In this document: piece after piece, positions 1-11,765 of the stretch
Layout of the letters: every line of letters begins with the position of its first letter
Numbering within the stretch: position 1 is the stretch's first letter
Source of the DNA: Rhyzopertha dominica
Taxonomy: Eukaryota; Arthropoda; Insecta; Coleoptera; Bostrichidae
NCBI GenBank assembly: GCA_025024175.1
Contig: QCXZ01000137.1
Span: 74,710,680 to 74,774,679 of the forward strand
DNA: 64,000 nt
Direction: 5' to 3'
Translations under genes and position numbers: made by a program
Notes under the pieces: generated by a model
Database searches by the model: none
Told to the model about the DNA's origin: nothing
The model's input: the letters and a program-made list of their open reading frames with translations, nothing else

Positions 1-1455
1 ACCAGAGATAAATTTACGATGTTATAGGAAAGCGGCTTTGCTTGGGGCGGTTTAAGACTCGCGGGCGGGATGGTTTGTTCCTAGTAAATAGCGACGGAGC
101 GGGGCCTTCATGTTTGGAAACCTGAAGACAGGACACAAATCTCCTGCTGTCAGTTGCAATCATAATTAACTTGCTAATTCTCTACCAGACGTCGGCGACG
201 TCAGTCGTACCAGCGTTGCTCTACAGCTTGAATGAACCCCCGGTCAACAACCCTTGGATGAGGGGGGACAAAGCACTAAGCTTATTTCAAAACTTGCATC
301 CCCTAGCTGAACAGAATTAGTACATATATCATGCTTCTCTTACAGGATATCTCCCATACTTTGACTTAGTCTAATAGAGAAATAATAGTTTTGCGACAAA
401 GAACTCAAAGAATTGAGTAAACTTAAGGCACCTGATGAGTGGCAAACTTTGTAGTCAATCTTCGTCGTAAAAAAAAACGTTGAAAAAGGAGTTCAAAATT
501 ACTCTGTTATCCACCATACAGCATTATCAGTAATAAGGCACCATATAGTATGTATTTTGTATTTATAATGGTTATGGGAGACCCTTCTTTAAAAAGTATA
601 GCACAAATATAAATATACATATAAATATATAAAACAAATGGTGGTTAAAAACAATAATAATACACAATATGACTTCTTAGATTTGTGCATAATATGTTCA
701 AATATTGCCCAAAAAAACATGTATGAAAAATAAGAAGGAAAGATGGAAGAATAAATCATAGTGCATACAAAAAATCCCGCGAGACGGAAACCACCAAATT
801 TAGGTGGGTATCATTACCAACAGCAACACAGAAATCTTGCAACGGAAATAAGAGAGCTGCAAATATCAGTAAACAAAACATATGCAAATTCAGAAGGAGC
901 TTGGAAGAAGCTATTCAGTAATCACGACTAAAATACAAATCAACGGAGGAGGCCAACACTCTTGAACGACCTCGAACAAGAGGTCCCACAGAAGAAGGAG
1001 ATAAAGGTAAACGTACGAAAAAACCCACGCAGCATCACGAAATGGGAATATAGTCAGGATACAGAAATCATAACTGCCACTTAAACATACAAAAAGGTAA
1101 CAAATAAAAAGATATAAAATGTTTACACTTCAGACATCAGCGCTCACGAGAAAGAAACATAATGCAGCCGGGCTAAACCAACTTCAAACACGAGAAATCT
1201 AAGTAAGTATTCATTGTTGAATGCATCCTGCAAACCATCTCATTCCAATTCTCAGCTTTCCGCAACATGCGCTACGTGGGAGCCCACTAGCAACAAGCGT
1301 GTCACCCCTCCAACACAGTGAAGACGTAACCGGACCAGCGGTATATCGGGGATCGGCAGAAATACCTACCGTACGCTGGTTCAATCAATTAATCCGCTCG
1401 TTGCAGCAATTGAGTCGGCCTGGATGTTAAACAATATATGGCAATTATATTCCTA
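1..1455. other. No gene recognised
   Basis: I see no gene here. The first 300 bases are moderately GC-rich, with two GACGTC palindromes close together near 190-204. The rest is AT-rich, with a purine-rich stretch around 840-1080. A 69-codon open frame at 1221-1430 matches nothing I know. Confidence 0.4.
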
Positions 1456-1690
1456 AATCCTTCACTGTGGTACACTTTTTAACATCATCTGCGAATAAGA
1501 GTATATGAGTATTTATTAATTTCTGGAGATCACTCAAAAATATGAAAAATAAAAGGGTACTAAGATTGGAACCCTGAGTTATTGCAGATGTGGGCATAGA
1601 GGTTGTTGAGAAAACCCCGCTTATAGCAGTTGTGATCTATCCATTAGATAGCTTTGAAATAGACGCATTGGTGCATTACCAGCGCAAAAA
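1456..1690 (-). mobile_element. Jockey-type reverse transcriptase scrap
   Basis: Read on the minus strand, this stretch gives the middle of a non-LTR reverse transcriptase. First comes a segment like FQSYLMDRSQ, then a GSNLSTLLFFIFLSDL block (motif B, normally near PQGSxLGPLLF), then LLFADDVK with the catalytic aspartates of motif C at about 1480-1495. The parts lie in family order but in shifting frames, so it is a dead fragment. Nothing before or after it continues the element. The order of three motifs makes the superfamily call fairly safe; the exact clade (Jockey, CR1 or I) is not resolved. Confidence 0.6.
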
Positions 1691-2877
1691 AAAACACAAA
1701 TCAGAAGTGGAACAGAAATCTTGCTTTTATTGTGGAAGGCAACATCGCAAATGCTAAATCCCCTGGCAATGGTCCTTAAATGAATGAATGAAGCAGATTT
1801 TTATGCGTTTGTTCAATTTTATGAATGTCTGTATTTTGTTTGGCAAATGTACTTGTATAAAAATAGGTAGTTTTATGCTTAAAGAACCTTGTTAGTGGTT
1901 TTGCCTATACGCAATGGCTTTAAGCACAATTTCACAAAACGTATGCGCGTTCTGTACCTTATCAGCAAGTCGTACTGTTGTTCAGCGCAGACCAATGAAA
2001 CATGTTTGTTATCGATACCTAATCAAGCACAGCGCTTTCGTATTTAACCAGTGATACCGGTGACTGCTTTGCTTTCACGACCAGACTTAAACTTGTAAAA
2101 AAATTAAAGAAATGAACTGCCTGCGCCTTTGTATCAAGATTTCTAAATGCCGCGAGCCATGCTAAATACCTCCAGTACAAGACCAAAGCGCACTGTTCAG
2201 CTAAAGAGCCTCGCATTGCCATCGCCCGCATGGCTACAGCTTTTCCTAATGAAAGGCAGTGTTTAGTAAATGTTTCTGCACCAAGAACTGCATCCAGCAA
2301 GGGAAAGAAATGGTAGAGCGCGAATTACCTTTGCTCGTCTCGGCTAATGAAGCAATCCCCGCCCGGGCCGCCGTCCCATTCCATCCGATAGACGAAGCGG
2401 ATGCGGCTTGCAATCTGCAGCACCTGAAACAAAAGGAAAAAATCTGAGGGTGGAACGACTGGCTACGATGAGATGAATTTTTGCGTTGTTTTGCGGGGGC
2501 AAGCTGTGGCTGCTTACAAATGGAAGGTGTTTAGCGCGAGAATTGGTCGGTTCCGCGAAAGGATTTGTCTGTAGGAAGCCAAGAGTGCTGTTCGACCTGT
2601 ATGTGTTCATTATCGGATATGTATAAGCTACAGAGTTTGCTCTTACGATGAACGAAACAAAACAATAAAATTATGGTAACAAATGCATAAGTGAAATAGT
2701 ATTACTAAACACAATTTATAAGGAAGCGTAGACATGAAAAATTGCATTGTTGCATGCTTTTTACACTTCATGTAATAAAAAAATGACTGGCCTCGTAATA
2801 CTTTGATAGGGTCTTCAATTGTAATTCAGCTAATACCTATGTAAAAGTGTTCTCAAAGAACGTCTTGTTCAAGACTA
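1691..2877. other. No gene recognised
   Basis: No recognisable gene. A 93-codon minus-strand open frame lies at 2019-2300 and a short plus-strand one at 2259-2447. Neither shows a known motif, and they overlap each other. Composition is mildly GC-rich around 2150-2600. Confidence 0.35.
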
Positions 2878-2895
2878 GAGGTGCGCATTTTTGCC

Positions 2896-3560
2896 TATAT
2901 ATCGATAAATCGATATATCGAAGGGCGATATATTATTTTTATAATACCGCGATATATCGGTGATTCAAATTATCGATATTATCGGATTACGAACAATTCG
3001 AATTATACTCAATAATTAAAACTCAAACTATCTACAAGTTCAATGATTTTATAATAATTTGAATATAGTATTAATGCTATAGTAATGATTCTTACCCTTA
3101 GCATGCGGCTGGTACCCGGAAGGTAGCTAAAGTGGTGCCACCTAGCCCGTAGCCTTGGTAACTTTATCAAGATCAAAGGATAAAGAAGGATGACAGCTGG
3201 ACTGCCAGATTAAGCTATTTGTCGCCAATTTGGATACTTTTTCTAATCGTTGGCATAATTTTTTAACTGGTAGATTTGGGCAAAATGATAAAGCCAGGTG
3301 ATCTATTATTTTTTCAAGAGGAGGATCGATTTTGTGTAGTTAAAAAAGGGTTACAATCTAGTTTCTAACGTTATATTTTGGATTAAACTATAATATANAA
3401 AAACCCTACTACAATAATTAAACTACTATTACCAAACCAGTGTTTGTAATACATCCATAAATTAAATCAGGGATAATTTGTTTTAATTCGATCTATCGGT
3501 AATTCGATTTATTTTTAATTCCAATTATCGATAATATAAAATTAACTTCGATTATCGATA
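2896..3560. repeat. TATCGATA-rich block
   Basis: The motif TATCGATA occurs at 2900-2907, 2971-2978, 3526-3533 and 3553-3560, with many further CGATA, ATCGAT and TATCGG variants around them in two clusters about 550 bp apart. The same 8-mer is the DREF core in Drosophila, and CGATA is the BEAF-32 core. Equally, repeated ATCGAT words near both ends are common in hAT-like elements. A weak inverted similarity between about 2878 (AGAGGTGCGCA) and about 3622 hints at a decayed element, but no target duplication was found. Confidence 0.45.
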
Positions 3561-3622
3561 ATTCGAGTTTTCGATTATTTAAATTATCAATAATTGCTTC
3601 TGAAGTTGCACTACCAGGCCTT

Positions 3623-4334
3623 GGCTTACCAACTCCTAAATAAAAAGTATAATACATTTGCAGGGTGACCAAGTAGTGCGTGAAAGCTGCACAATTTTTT
3701 TACCATCCAAGCTATCAGCTTGATTTTTTAATATTTAGATTTATAACCAGGATATCTAAGATACACAAATAAGTTTTGTATTAACGTAGAATATTAGTAT
3801 ATGCATATTATATCTAAAAAATGTTTTTATGCTGCTCGACTTTACTGTTTCTTTTTATATGGACAGATTGGCTTTTCTGTAAACGGTTCTGCGCACACGG
3901 AGAATGTTGTGACAGTATGAAACAAATTGTTGGGTGAAGTGGTGTTTCATTTTAGGCTTTGTAACAGCACAACAAAAGCCCTCAATTTTTGTTTATGTGC
4001 CATAACAACCTCGTGAATCAACCCACAGAAAAAATCAAAACTCTAGAACCGCTCAAGATAACTTAACTAGTTTTTTCTAGTTGATTTCCTGAGCTTTAGA
4101 GCATCTTTGGAGATGAAGACGAACTCGAGAGAGTCGATGTATATCACCTACTAACATACTTTGAGAATGACAAACTACAAACTAAATACACTTATATTTC
4201 GTTGCATAATTGTAAAGCATTTTATTACTTTTATGCTGATTTATGGTTTGCAGGATTTTTGCAAAATAGGAAAAGGGGGAACTAAATAAGCCGCTGTAGT
4301 AAAGTTTAACAGTTTTAAAAATGTATACAACTAA
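3623..4334. other. No gene recognised
   Basis: AT-rich sequence with no open frame of note. It leads into the protein-like stretch that begins at 4335. Confidence 0.4.
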
Positions 4335-4718
4335 TTGTCAAAAATTAATTTCCCTTGTAAAGAATTAGTAAGTATGTTCTATTGTATTGGCAAAACTGAC
4401 AGAAATCCTCCTATCACAAACATTCAGAAACAAACCTCCACAAGTGATGACTTCTTTGATCACAAAAAAAAAACAGCCGGTTTATACAGCACTACGACAA
4501 AACAAAATACTTCCAGCTGCAGTTGAATTCACGTTGAAAAAACCGGACTCGTAGTTGTCAAGCCAAGTACAATATTTAATGAACTTGAAGCTGGAACACC
4601 CGCCAAGTACTTAAGAAAAGTGTTACGACTACCTTGTCAAAGCAACTTATCTGTTGAAAATAAAAGAAATCTGCAACAGATGATGCTGTCTATCAATAAT
4701 AACCTTAATAATAAATAA
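4335..4718 (+). pseudogene. Unidentified broken coding-like stretch
   Basis: One frame stays open for 127 codons apart from a single TGA at 4524-4526. After that stop the same frame continues with a sensible composition, including STIFNELEAGTPAKYLRK and a Gln/Asn/Leu-rich end that stops at TAA just before 4719. AATAAA-like, A-rich sequence follows directly, as at a gene or element 3' end. I do not recognise the family. It could be the tail of a transposase or a processed pseudogene, or it could be chance. The first codon is not ATG, so the true 5' end is unknown. Confidence 0.3.
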
Positions 4719-6764
4719 AAAATAATTAAGCCTTTTATTCAAAATTTCTCTACCAAAACAAAACAAAATCGAATAACTAAAAATTAGTGTTTTGGTAATT
4801 AGGCCATTATTGATGTCCTGTCCTCATATACTAGATATGTAATGGAAGAACGATAATGCCCAATTCACAATTTTATCAAGCATGGCATACTAAAACCACC
4901 ATATATGTATATGGCAGGATTATATTATAAATCCCTGTGATTAAGTGCATTGGAGGGCGTTTTTGTTTTCTATTATTTTCAATCCTTCGGCCTTTTAGTG
5001 TTATAGAGGCCACGTATTTAAATTAAAAGACCATATTTGGGATTATGCAGTTGCACAGACGCAATATCTATTATCTACTATAAAAAATGAAATCATTTGG
5101 TGCTACCTTACTTGTAATATTTCTGAACCAAAACTGCAAAGATTGTTACAACTCCAATATGATACCATTAAATGGTACCCAAAGATGGGCACTATGGGTT
5201 TCTAAAGTGCGCTTGTTTCTTCGTCTATCTAACAGCGTCGTAAAATTGGGACAGTCAATAAATGAAGCGAGTTTTACTATGCTTATTAGATTAGCTGCAC
5301 GGCAACAAAGTTTTAAACCCCGTGAAATATAATAAGAAAGTGTTGGACCCTCAAAAGGATTCCATCCCGTCCAACACTAGCAGTACTGTTCCATTACAGC
5401 AAAGCCCCCATGCATCAGCGCTTCTATTCACATAAATCCCAATTGCGCCATTCACATCAGCCATAACGGCGGGTTCGNTGTTGGTATAAGACCCCGCAAA
5501 TCCTTCGCCGGAACTGAAAAAAAAATCTCCTGGACGCGACCACCTGCACGTGTTAGTGTTCTCGAAGTGCTCTCGCGCAGATCACAGTTTTTTGCATCCT
5601 GTTTGCCCGTATTCTTGCTTGAGTGGTTTAAAAACACGAACGGGAACCGGGCACCTGAGCTCGTTACAAACTTCACACTTCTTTGAGTTCGCGCTACATG
5701 CACTCACACTGGATTCCATCGCCGCAGTTCCTTTTTTGTCCGAGATAAATTGTTTTCAGTTTCTATGAGACAATTCATTCCGGAGTCCAAACACATCCCT
5801 TTTTTTGTATTTTATCACGGACGACGTTCCGTTCCTGCCAGAGGCGCTTCTTGGGGTGGGTTCTTATATGCGTTAGCCATTTTATCCAGCAGGAAACTTA
5901 TCTTGCGGTTTATGTATGTCTCAAAAATTAATTAAATTTGCGTTGAATAAGGTACTCGATCGAGCCATTACTTTGCTTAAATGTAATACTCCATTTGATC
6001 CATATAGAATATTGTAAATTAAAAATTATTGGGAATAATATAAAAATATTTTTTAAATTACATACGGCAAAAGCTGAAATAATCGTGAATATAATCCAAC
6101 CAAAGGATTTTAGTAGAACCCAATCTAGCTCTGTTACGAATTCCGTGACTTTCTTATAAATCGCTTCAAATAACTATATTTACGTTTAATTAAAAAATCT
6201 TCTGTGACAGATCAGCTGAATATCTGATATAATATAAAGAAAATCTGAGCAGGCTCAGTTTAGCATATGCTACCCTACTTAACCCCTGAAGTAACAAAAT
6301 TAATACATACAAGCAAAGAATAAATAATAACGAATTATAAACAAATGTAAAAACAAGATCAGCAAAAAACAGCTACTGAAGTCATATGTATTTACTACTA
6401 TTTATGAGCATATTTGTAACATTTTATTATGTTAAAAGATGTCTGTTGTTCCATTTTGCTTTTCGTGTTTTTGAGTGCTAAGAAATGAAGATACGTATAA
6501 TAATAATCCCTTTATTGAGAATTACCTACCAATTCACAGAATGTTTTGTTTAGTGACCTGCGTCATTGAAATAACAGTTATTTGCCAACTGCGTGGATGA
6601 TTTCTCTAACAATTTGCTAGTGGATAGGAATTATTTGGAAATTTTCCTAATTTTTTTGTTCCAAACGTTAAAATGCCAAACTTCAAATTTATAGAACCAC
6701 GGACATACCTTAATGGTCAGTCACTGAAACAATGTTTGCCTAAGTAAGCACACCTTGAAGATAA
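4719..6764. other. No gene recognised
   Basis: Mostly AT-rich. A more GC-balanced island at about 5340-5900 carries short open frames on both strands (5452-5703 minus, 5550-5768 plus) with no motif I recognise. Nothing here supports a gene. Confidence 0.4.
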
Positions 6765-7025
6765 ACATTAACGATTAACGAGAAAAGACAGAAATGTAAT
6801 TTTGGAAGTTCAATTCTGTTTGCAAATTTAAAAGAACTTGAAGCAGAAGGATATGTGGCGTCACCGGATTGCGGTGTTGCTTCCAAAGCTATAAGTGAGC
6901 TCACTGAAAAGTTCTGCTTACAACTGAAAAATTTTCAACAAGTAAAATACCTAAATGTGCAAATTAGAAAACCTTTATTAAAACATACAGAGCTCTTGAT
7001 TTATGTTATACTTTCTAATTATTAA
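6765..7025 (+). pseudogene. Unidentified coding-like fragment, perhaps hAT
   Basis: This frame is open for 86 codons without an ATG and ends in TAA. Its middle reads ELEAEGYVASPDCGVASKAI followed by a segment like SELTEKFCLQLKNFQQ. The last part loosely recalls the 'L..EF..RF.DF' region of hAT transposases related to ZBED5 and GTF2IRD2. That resemblance is from memory and weak. The surrounding sequence is non-coding and AT-rich, so this would be an isolated scrap. Confidence 0.25.
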
Positions 7026-10000
7026 GCAATAGAACTATCCAGTGGAATACTTTTAGTAAATTTAATATTATTTCAGCTTCCATAGTAGGTATTACAATCT
7101 TGAAAATATAACGCAAACTGAAAAATATTGTAATGGTTGCAATTATTAAACTATGTATTATTTTAGCACTCATAAATGAAATGTAAAGATGCTGAAACTT
7201 CAGTAAGTCGCCATTTGAACTGCTATGTGTGTCTACTCTCTCACTGCACATCCACCGAGTAATTACATAATAAATACATGAAATTTTTCATATGTTTATC
7301 CCCTTTACCTAACGAATGACAAATAATACGTGGTCAAATTTTAAAGATTTTTTTAATAAAATACCTAACCCTAGTAACCTTTATTAAAAAAGAAGTTGCC
7401 TGTTAGGTAAGTGCAAGGTGACTTGATGAAAAAATTCCAATGGCAGAATCACAAAGCATTCTCCCACGTAATTAAAATTAATTTGCACTCAAGCTGAAAA
7501 GTGTTTTTCGCCTCTATACTTTACTTTTTACGACGTCCGATATTTCTTCATGGTTAATCTTCAAGAATGAAGTTCTAGAAGTTCTAGTACTTGCTGATAA
7601 TGTTTACTAGTTTATACTGTCCTTAAAACGCACACTTTAACCGCCTTATTATTTACTTTAATCTATTTCTACCTTAGCTGCTAAAGACCCTATAATATTA
7701 ATTAATAACACGGAATAAATGTCATATTTTTGAGCTGTATACTAAAAGTTATATTACAAGATCTGATTTTTAATATTGCACTGATTTACATTAACCCCAC
7801 TGAGGTTTTCATTTATAGCAAAGCAAATGTCTTAAATCGTTACCCTTAACGGAGGGTAGTATCATAATAAGCTTTGAATAAATATTAAGCTTTAAATATT
7901 CAGATTTCAAACGGGCAGCCAAAATATGGAGATTACACTTCCTGTAAAAGATTCAACGATGTACAGGACTTTAAATTTTATCTAAACTTCTTTTATAGTT
8001 TATATAAAAAACGTATTTTGATATTTTTTGGCAAACAAGCAAACTTCTGCTTGATAGTATCAAGACCATGGTCTGAGGCTGTGCGCCGTTGTGCTAAAGA
8101 TTACCTGCAGGAACCTGAACCTTGTAATATCTAAGTTGGAAGCCAAGCAGAATGCATTACCTGATTTCAGCATCAACATAAAAGAATATCTAAGAGACCC
8201 TATCGAGGTCTCGTATGATGAATATTCATTATTTTTATACCTAATAAATGTAAATATAATAAGCCAAGACCTTGATCAAACTACAATTATAATGTCATCT
8301 ATTAAAGTTCTTTCTCGTAATATTTTTAATTCTTTCGATCTTGTATTCATTGAACAAAATATGTAAGTTAATAATAAATATGTTTACTTGCAACGGGCGT
8401 TTCCAAAAGACAATGTTAAAAATGAGAGGTATACGAGGACTAAGGATAAGTGGTTTGAAACAAAATTAGACAATTATATATATTCTGCACACAAATATAA
8501 GTTTCGTGTTTGTCATATCTGCTTTAGTGTTTCACATGCGTCTTGTTTGTGACATTTTGCTAAATTGTTCAGATGAAATGATCACATTTACGTTTGTGCA
8601 TCTTATTTATGACGAAGCAAGTATATAGTAATATTAGAGAAACTGATGAATACTTTCCGAATCACCACGTCCTTACTGAATGCCACTTTCATCAATCCAT
8701 CGTCAGTTAAGGGAAAATAGGGGTGGGTTATATATGGAGAATTTGAACTTTCACAAATTGAAGGGATACTGGCTTTTGAGGAATAGGTTCTGCATCGTAG
8801 TGAAGTATTTGCCACTGTGCTAGCGCATTGATAGCGCATCACATGAATACCACACATTCATTATCAGTGTGGTAAATACTGCACCCTTATCGCCTCAAGC
8901 TGAAAGTTGTACTCTTCTGTACAACTTTCTCGATGCTTTTTGCAACGTGCTGAAAAACTGGGTTTCGGTTCAATAATTTTATTTACTGATAGGGCTTGTT
9001 TTACGGAAACAGTGCAACCTTCCCTAATCTCCTGCAGGGTTACAACAATACCACCATCACCATGTTTTAGGTCGAAAATGTGGCTCGACGTAATGGGAGC
9101 TCGGTGAAACTCAGGAAAACGGTCGTGCAGTTCCCAAAAAGGGACACCAATGGAGATAAATGGGTGCCAGGTGGAAGCTCCACTCCCGATATACTAATAG
9201 CTTACCACCAACAAGCATTAGATGCCAGTTAATTAACAAATGTGGTAGGCCCAAAATAAAAGACAATATTTCCCAGAAAACACTGTAATATTTCATGTAG
9301 TAACCACAATCTATCAAGTTATTATCACGACAAATAATGAAGTCCAACAGACACAATAAAAAAATTATTGGCAGCAGGGTAATGTTCACCTGGAAGCGGT
9401 CGATGACTGATTACAATGAATTTAAATTGACATCTTAAGAAAACAGGTTTAATTGAAAGTATTTTATGATTAATAAAATGAATTAATTTAGCTTAAGTTG
9501 ATCAATAAAAAGGGGACGACTGTCTCGATAATCAACAGCAAATTCAAAAGAGATCAAATATCCAATAATACACCTCATAAAAACGGAAGTAAATAAAGAT
9601 GCGTTAAGGAAAGATACCATAAGCACCGGATAGTGCCTTACCGCAAATCAGCTGCCCAAATGGTCTGGGTTAATCAAAAGTCCGAACTACCCTGGAGATA
9701 TCCGCAACTCGTATTGCATTTGTTAACGAATGAACTTCAAGCAATGGACCACAAAATGAACAAAGTTTTTCTAGCTTCACTGCCGAGGGCAACAAATGCA
9801 GCTAAATCTACCATGGAATGATTAAATTACTATTTACTCTACCTTCATGAAAAAAGAAAACAAGGATGTATAATGTTCGACTTCTACGGTGGTCAAGCCA
9901 TAAAGAATACAAAAGCGAGCTATTACAACGGACAGATTTGCGTTCCTTCAGGAGTTGCGTGGAGTCGAAAACGATATAAGATGTCCGCAGGGGCTGGCGG

Positions 10001-10682
10001 CAATATTCCCTCGACAGACGATGCGCTGAACGGTGGGCNNAGCACAAACTACTAATCTGACCTGTTAGAAATCTCATGAGGTTGACAAAAAATCCCACAA
10101 TTTTACCCAGCGATACTCAGCAACAATGATTTTAAGGTCCAGATGTGTCTAATCAGATCATACGGCACGGCAATACAGCAGCCACGAATGTTATGCGGCT
10201 CACAAACTCCAGATAATACGATCTCATGNCGTGTTCAACAGATCCTTCCAAAAGCNGGCCCAGAACCGCTTTCATATTCATAGTATATCGTTAAAACTAA
10301 GATAAATATAGGAGAAGGAATTACAACCATGCAAACCCACTATAAACCAATTCTACTACCGACAACTGACACAATCCTATCTCCATGTTTATAAATTAAT
10401 TAGGTAGCGAGAAATTCCCAAAGGATGTGGCTAGAGATTTCTTAAAAAAATAACAAGATTCCCACAAACCAAGCTATAGAACTGTATGACTATACTAACA
10501 ATAGTTGCAAGTGACGATCACACACCTCGTGTCTGATAAATTAAAGCAAATCAGGAACTGATAAATTTCTAATAGGTCAGTTTTCGCTTCCACCCCTAAT
10601 AAATAGTAACACATACCTAAGTTTTTTTGCAAGGAATACTTCCTGTGCTGCTAATACATATGATAAAATATCGTTCAGCTAA
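7026..10682. other. No gene recognised
   Basis: AT-rich intergenic sequence. The longest open frames are 8091-8366 (plus, 91 codons, GTG start) and 9111-9389 (minus, 92 codons, hydrophobic). Neither shows a known domain. Ambiguous bases fall at about 10039, 10229 and 10256. Confidence 0.4.
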
Positions 10683-10748
10683 AAGAAAGGTCCTCCTCAA
10701 TCGCTCCATTGCCCATGGGCAATGGATCGATTGAGGACGACCTTTCTT
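10683..10748. repeat. 66-bp near-perfect palindrome
   Basis: Positions 10683-10715 and 10716-10748 are inverted copies of each other, 33 bp long, differing at two places. There is no spacer: the centre is the palindrome GCCCATGGGC at 10711-10720. An RNA copy would fold into one long hairpin with almost no loop. No longer terminal repeats or target duplication are evident. It may be a fold-back insertion or a replication or assembly product. Confidence 0.8.
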
Positions 10749-11645
10749 CACATGGATCTATATAAAGTCCATGGTCACTCGTGATTAACGCAAGAAAATA
10801 ATACTGAAGAGCGATAGACTTTAGGATAATTTAAGGCGAATTGTACGGCCGGAACACGGTCGGAAAACATACCGGTTGCCATTCAATACCTCGGCGTGTG
10901 CAGCGAGAGAGGTAATTTATTTCGACGTGAATACGCCTGCTTGTCAACAAAGCAAGTGCTTTCGCTTTTGAAATTCCGGGAGAGTGAGTGATATTGAGAT
11001 GTAACCGCTGTATAGCCACTACTGCTGCGAGTGTCCTTACAGGTTTCTTCGATAAGCAGCCTCACATTAAGCTCTTGTGTCATCTGCACTGCATAAAGGA
11101 GAGCTACTAGAAGATACGTGTCACTAAACCACACTTTTTAACCTATTTATTCGCTGCAATGGATGAGCTAGTACATTTTCCTTTCTGTTTTTTTTTTATT
11201 AACCGGATGGGTAGATATATGTATGTAGTATACAGGGTTAATTAATAACTACGAAATATCCCCCTTTTTCATAGCACATTTTTTAACAGTAACCAAGAGT
11301 TTTATTTTGCTGATTGGTATTGTCATTGCATGACCTAGTGTTTATTTTTTTTCAGCGAAAGTCGCTTAGCTTTATTATAATTTCTTACATAGGGTACCAG
11401 AGTAGACTGACAAATTTATAGAGGATATTCCTTGGGTTATTTTATGAAGATTGAAATGAGTAACCATGTTCGATATCTTTTAGAGTAAAATCTATCGTTT
11501 TTTAATTAAATTCGCCATTTTCGATTCGATTCGGATTCTAATATCATAAAGTCTGCTGTGATCGTAAAACGCGAACTAGAAAATCTGACAGTGTCGACCA
11601 AGTATGAAATACTTATTTAAAGTAAGATTTCACATTTCGAGGACA
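10749..11645. other. No gene; possible transposon left end
   Basis: No gene recognised. At 11229 the sequence TATACAGGGTT resembles the TA-flanked end of a Tc1/mariner-like element. A rough counterpart, CCCTATA, occurs at about 12153-12159 in inverted orientation. Two short overlapping minus-strand frames (10831-11134) carry no known motif. Confidence 0.3.
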
Positions 11646-11765
11646 TGTCCGAGTGGATGTGTAAAACAACTGTATTTGGAGCGCTTTGCAGATTGCAATC
11701 AACCGCATCAATCTGTTTTTATTTCCATTGGTCGATGCCTCAGGAAGTCGCGCGGCAAAGTTGTC
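11646..11765 (+). pseudogene. DUF4817-like transposase N-terminal scrap
   Basis: About 40 codons read like the helix-turn-helix DUF4817 module found at the start of many insect Tc1/mariner-type transposases. The key stretch is LYLERFADCNQPHQSVFISI, followed by GRCLRK where the family usually has an RRLRETG-like block. It sits between the possible TA-flanked ends at 11229 and about 12158. No DDE domain is visible in the following 400 bases, so this is a decayed or internally deleted element. The family call rests on this single segment. Confidence 0.4.

Noticed and set aside
8907..9107. FTDRACFT-like DDE motif of an insect transposase
   Set aside because: Only one short motif matches and the following sequence shows no WxxDG or SPDL block in any frame.
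9111..9389. 92-codon hydrophobic minus-strand frame
   Set aside because: No ATG-led gene context, no known motif and a composition expected from AT-rich DNA.
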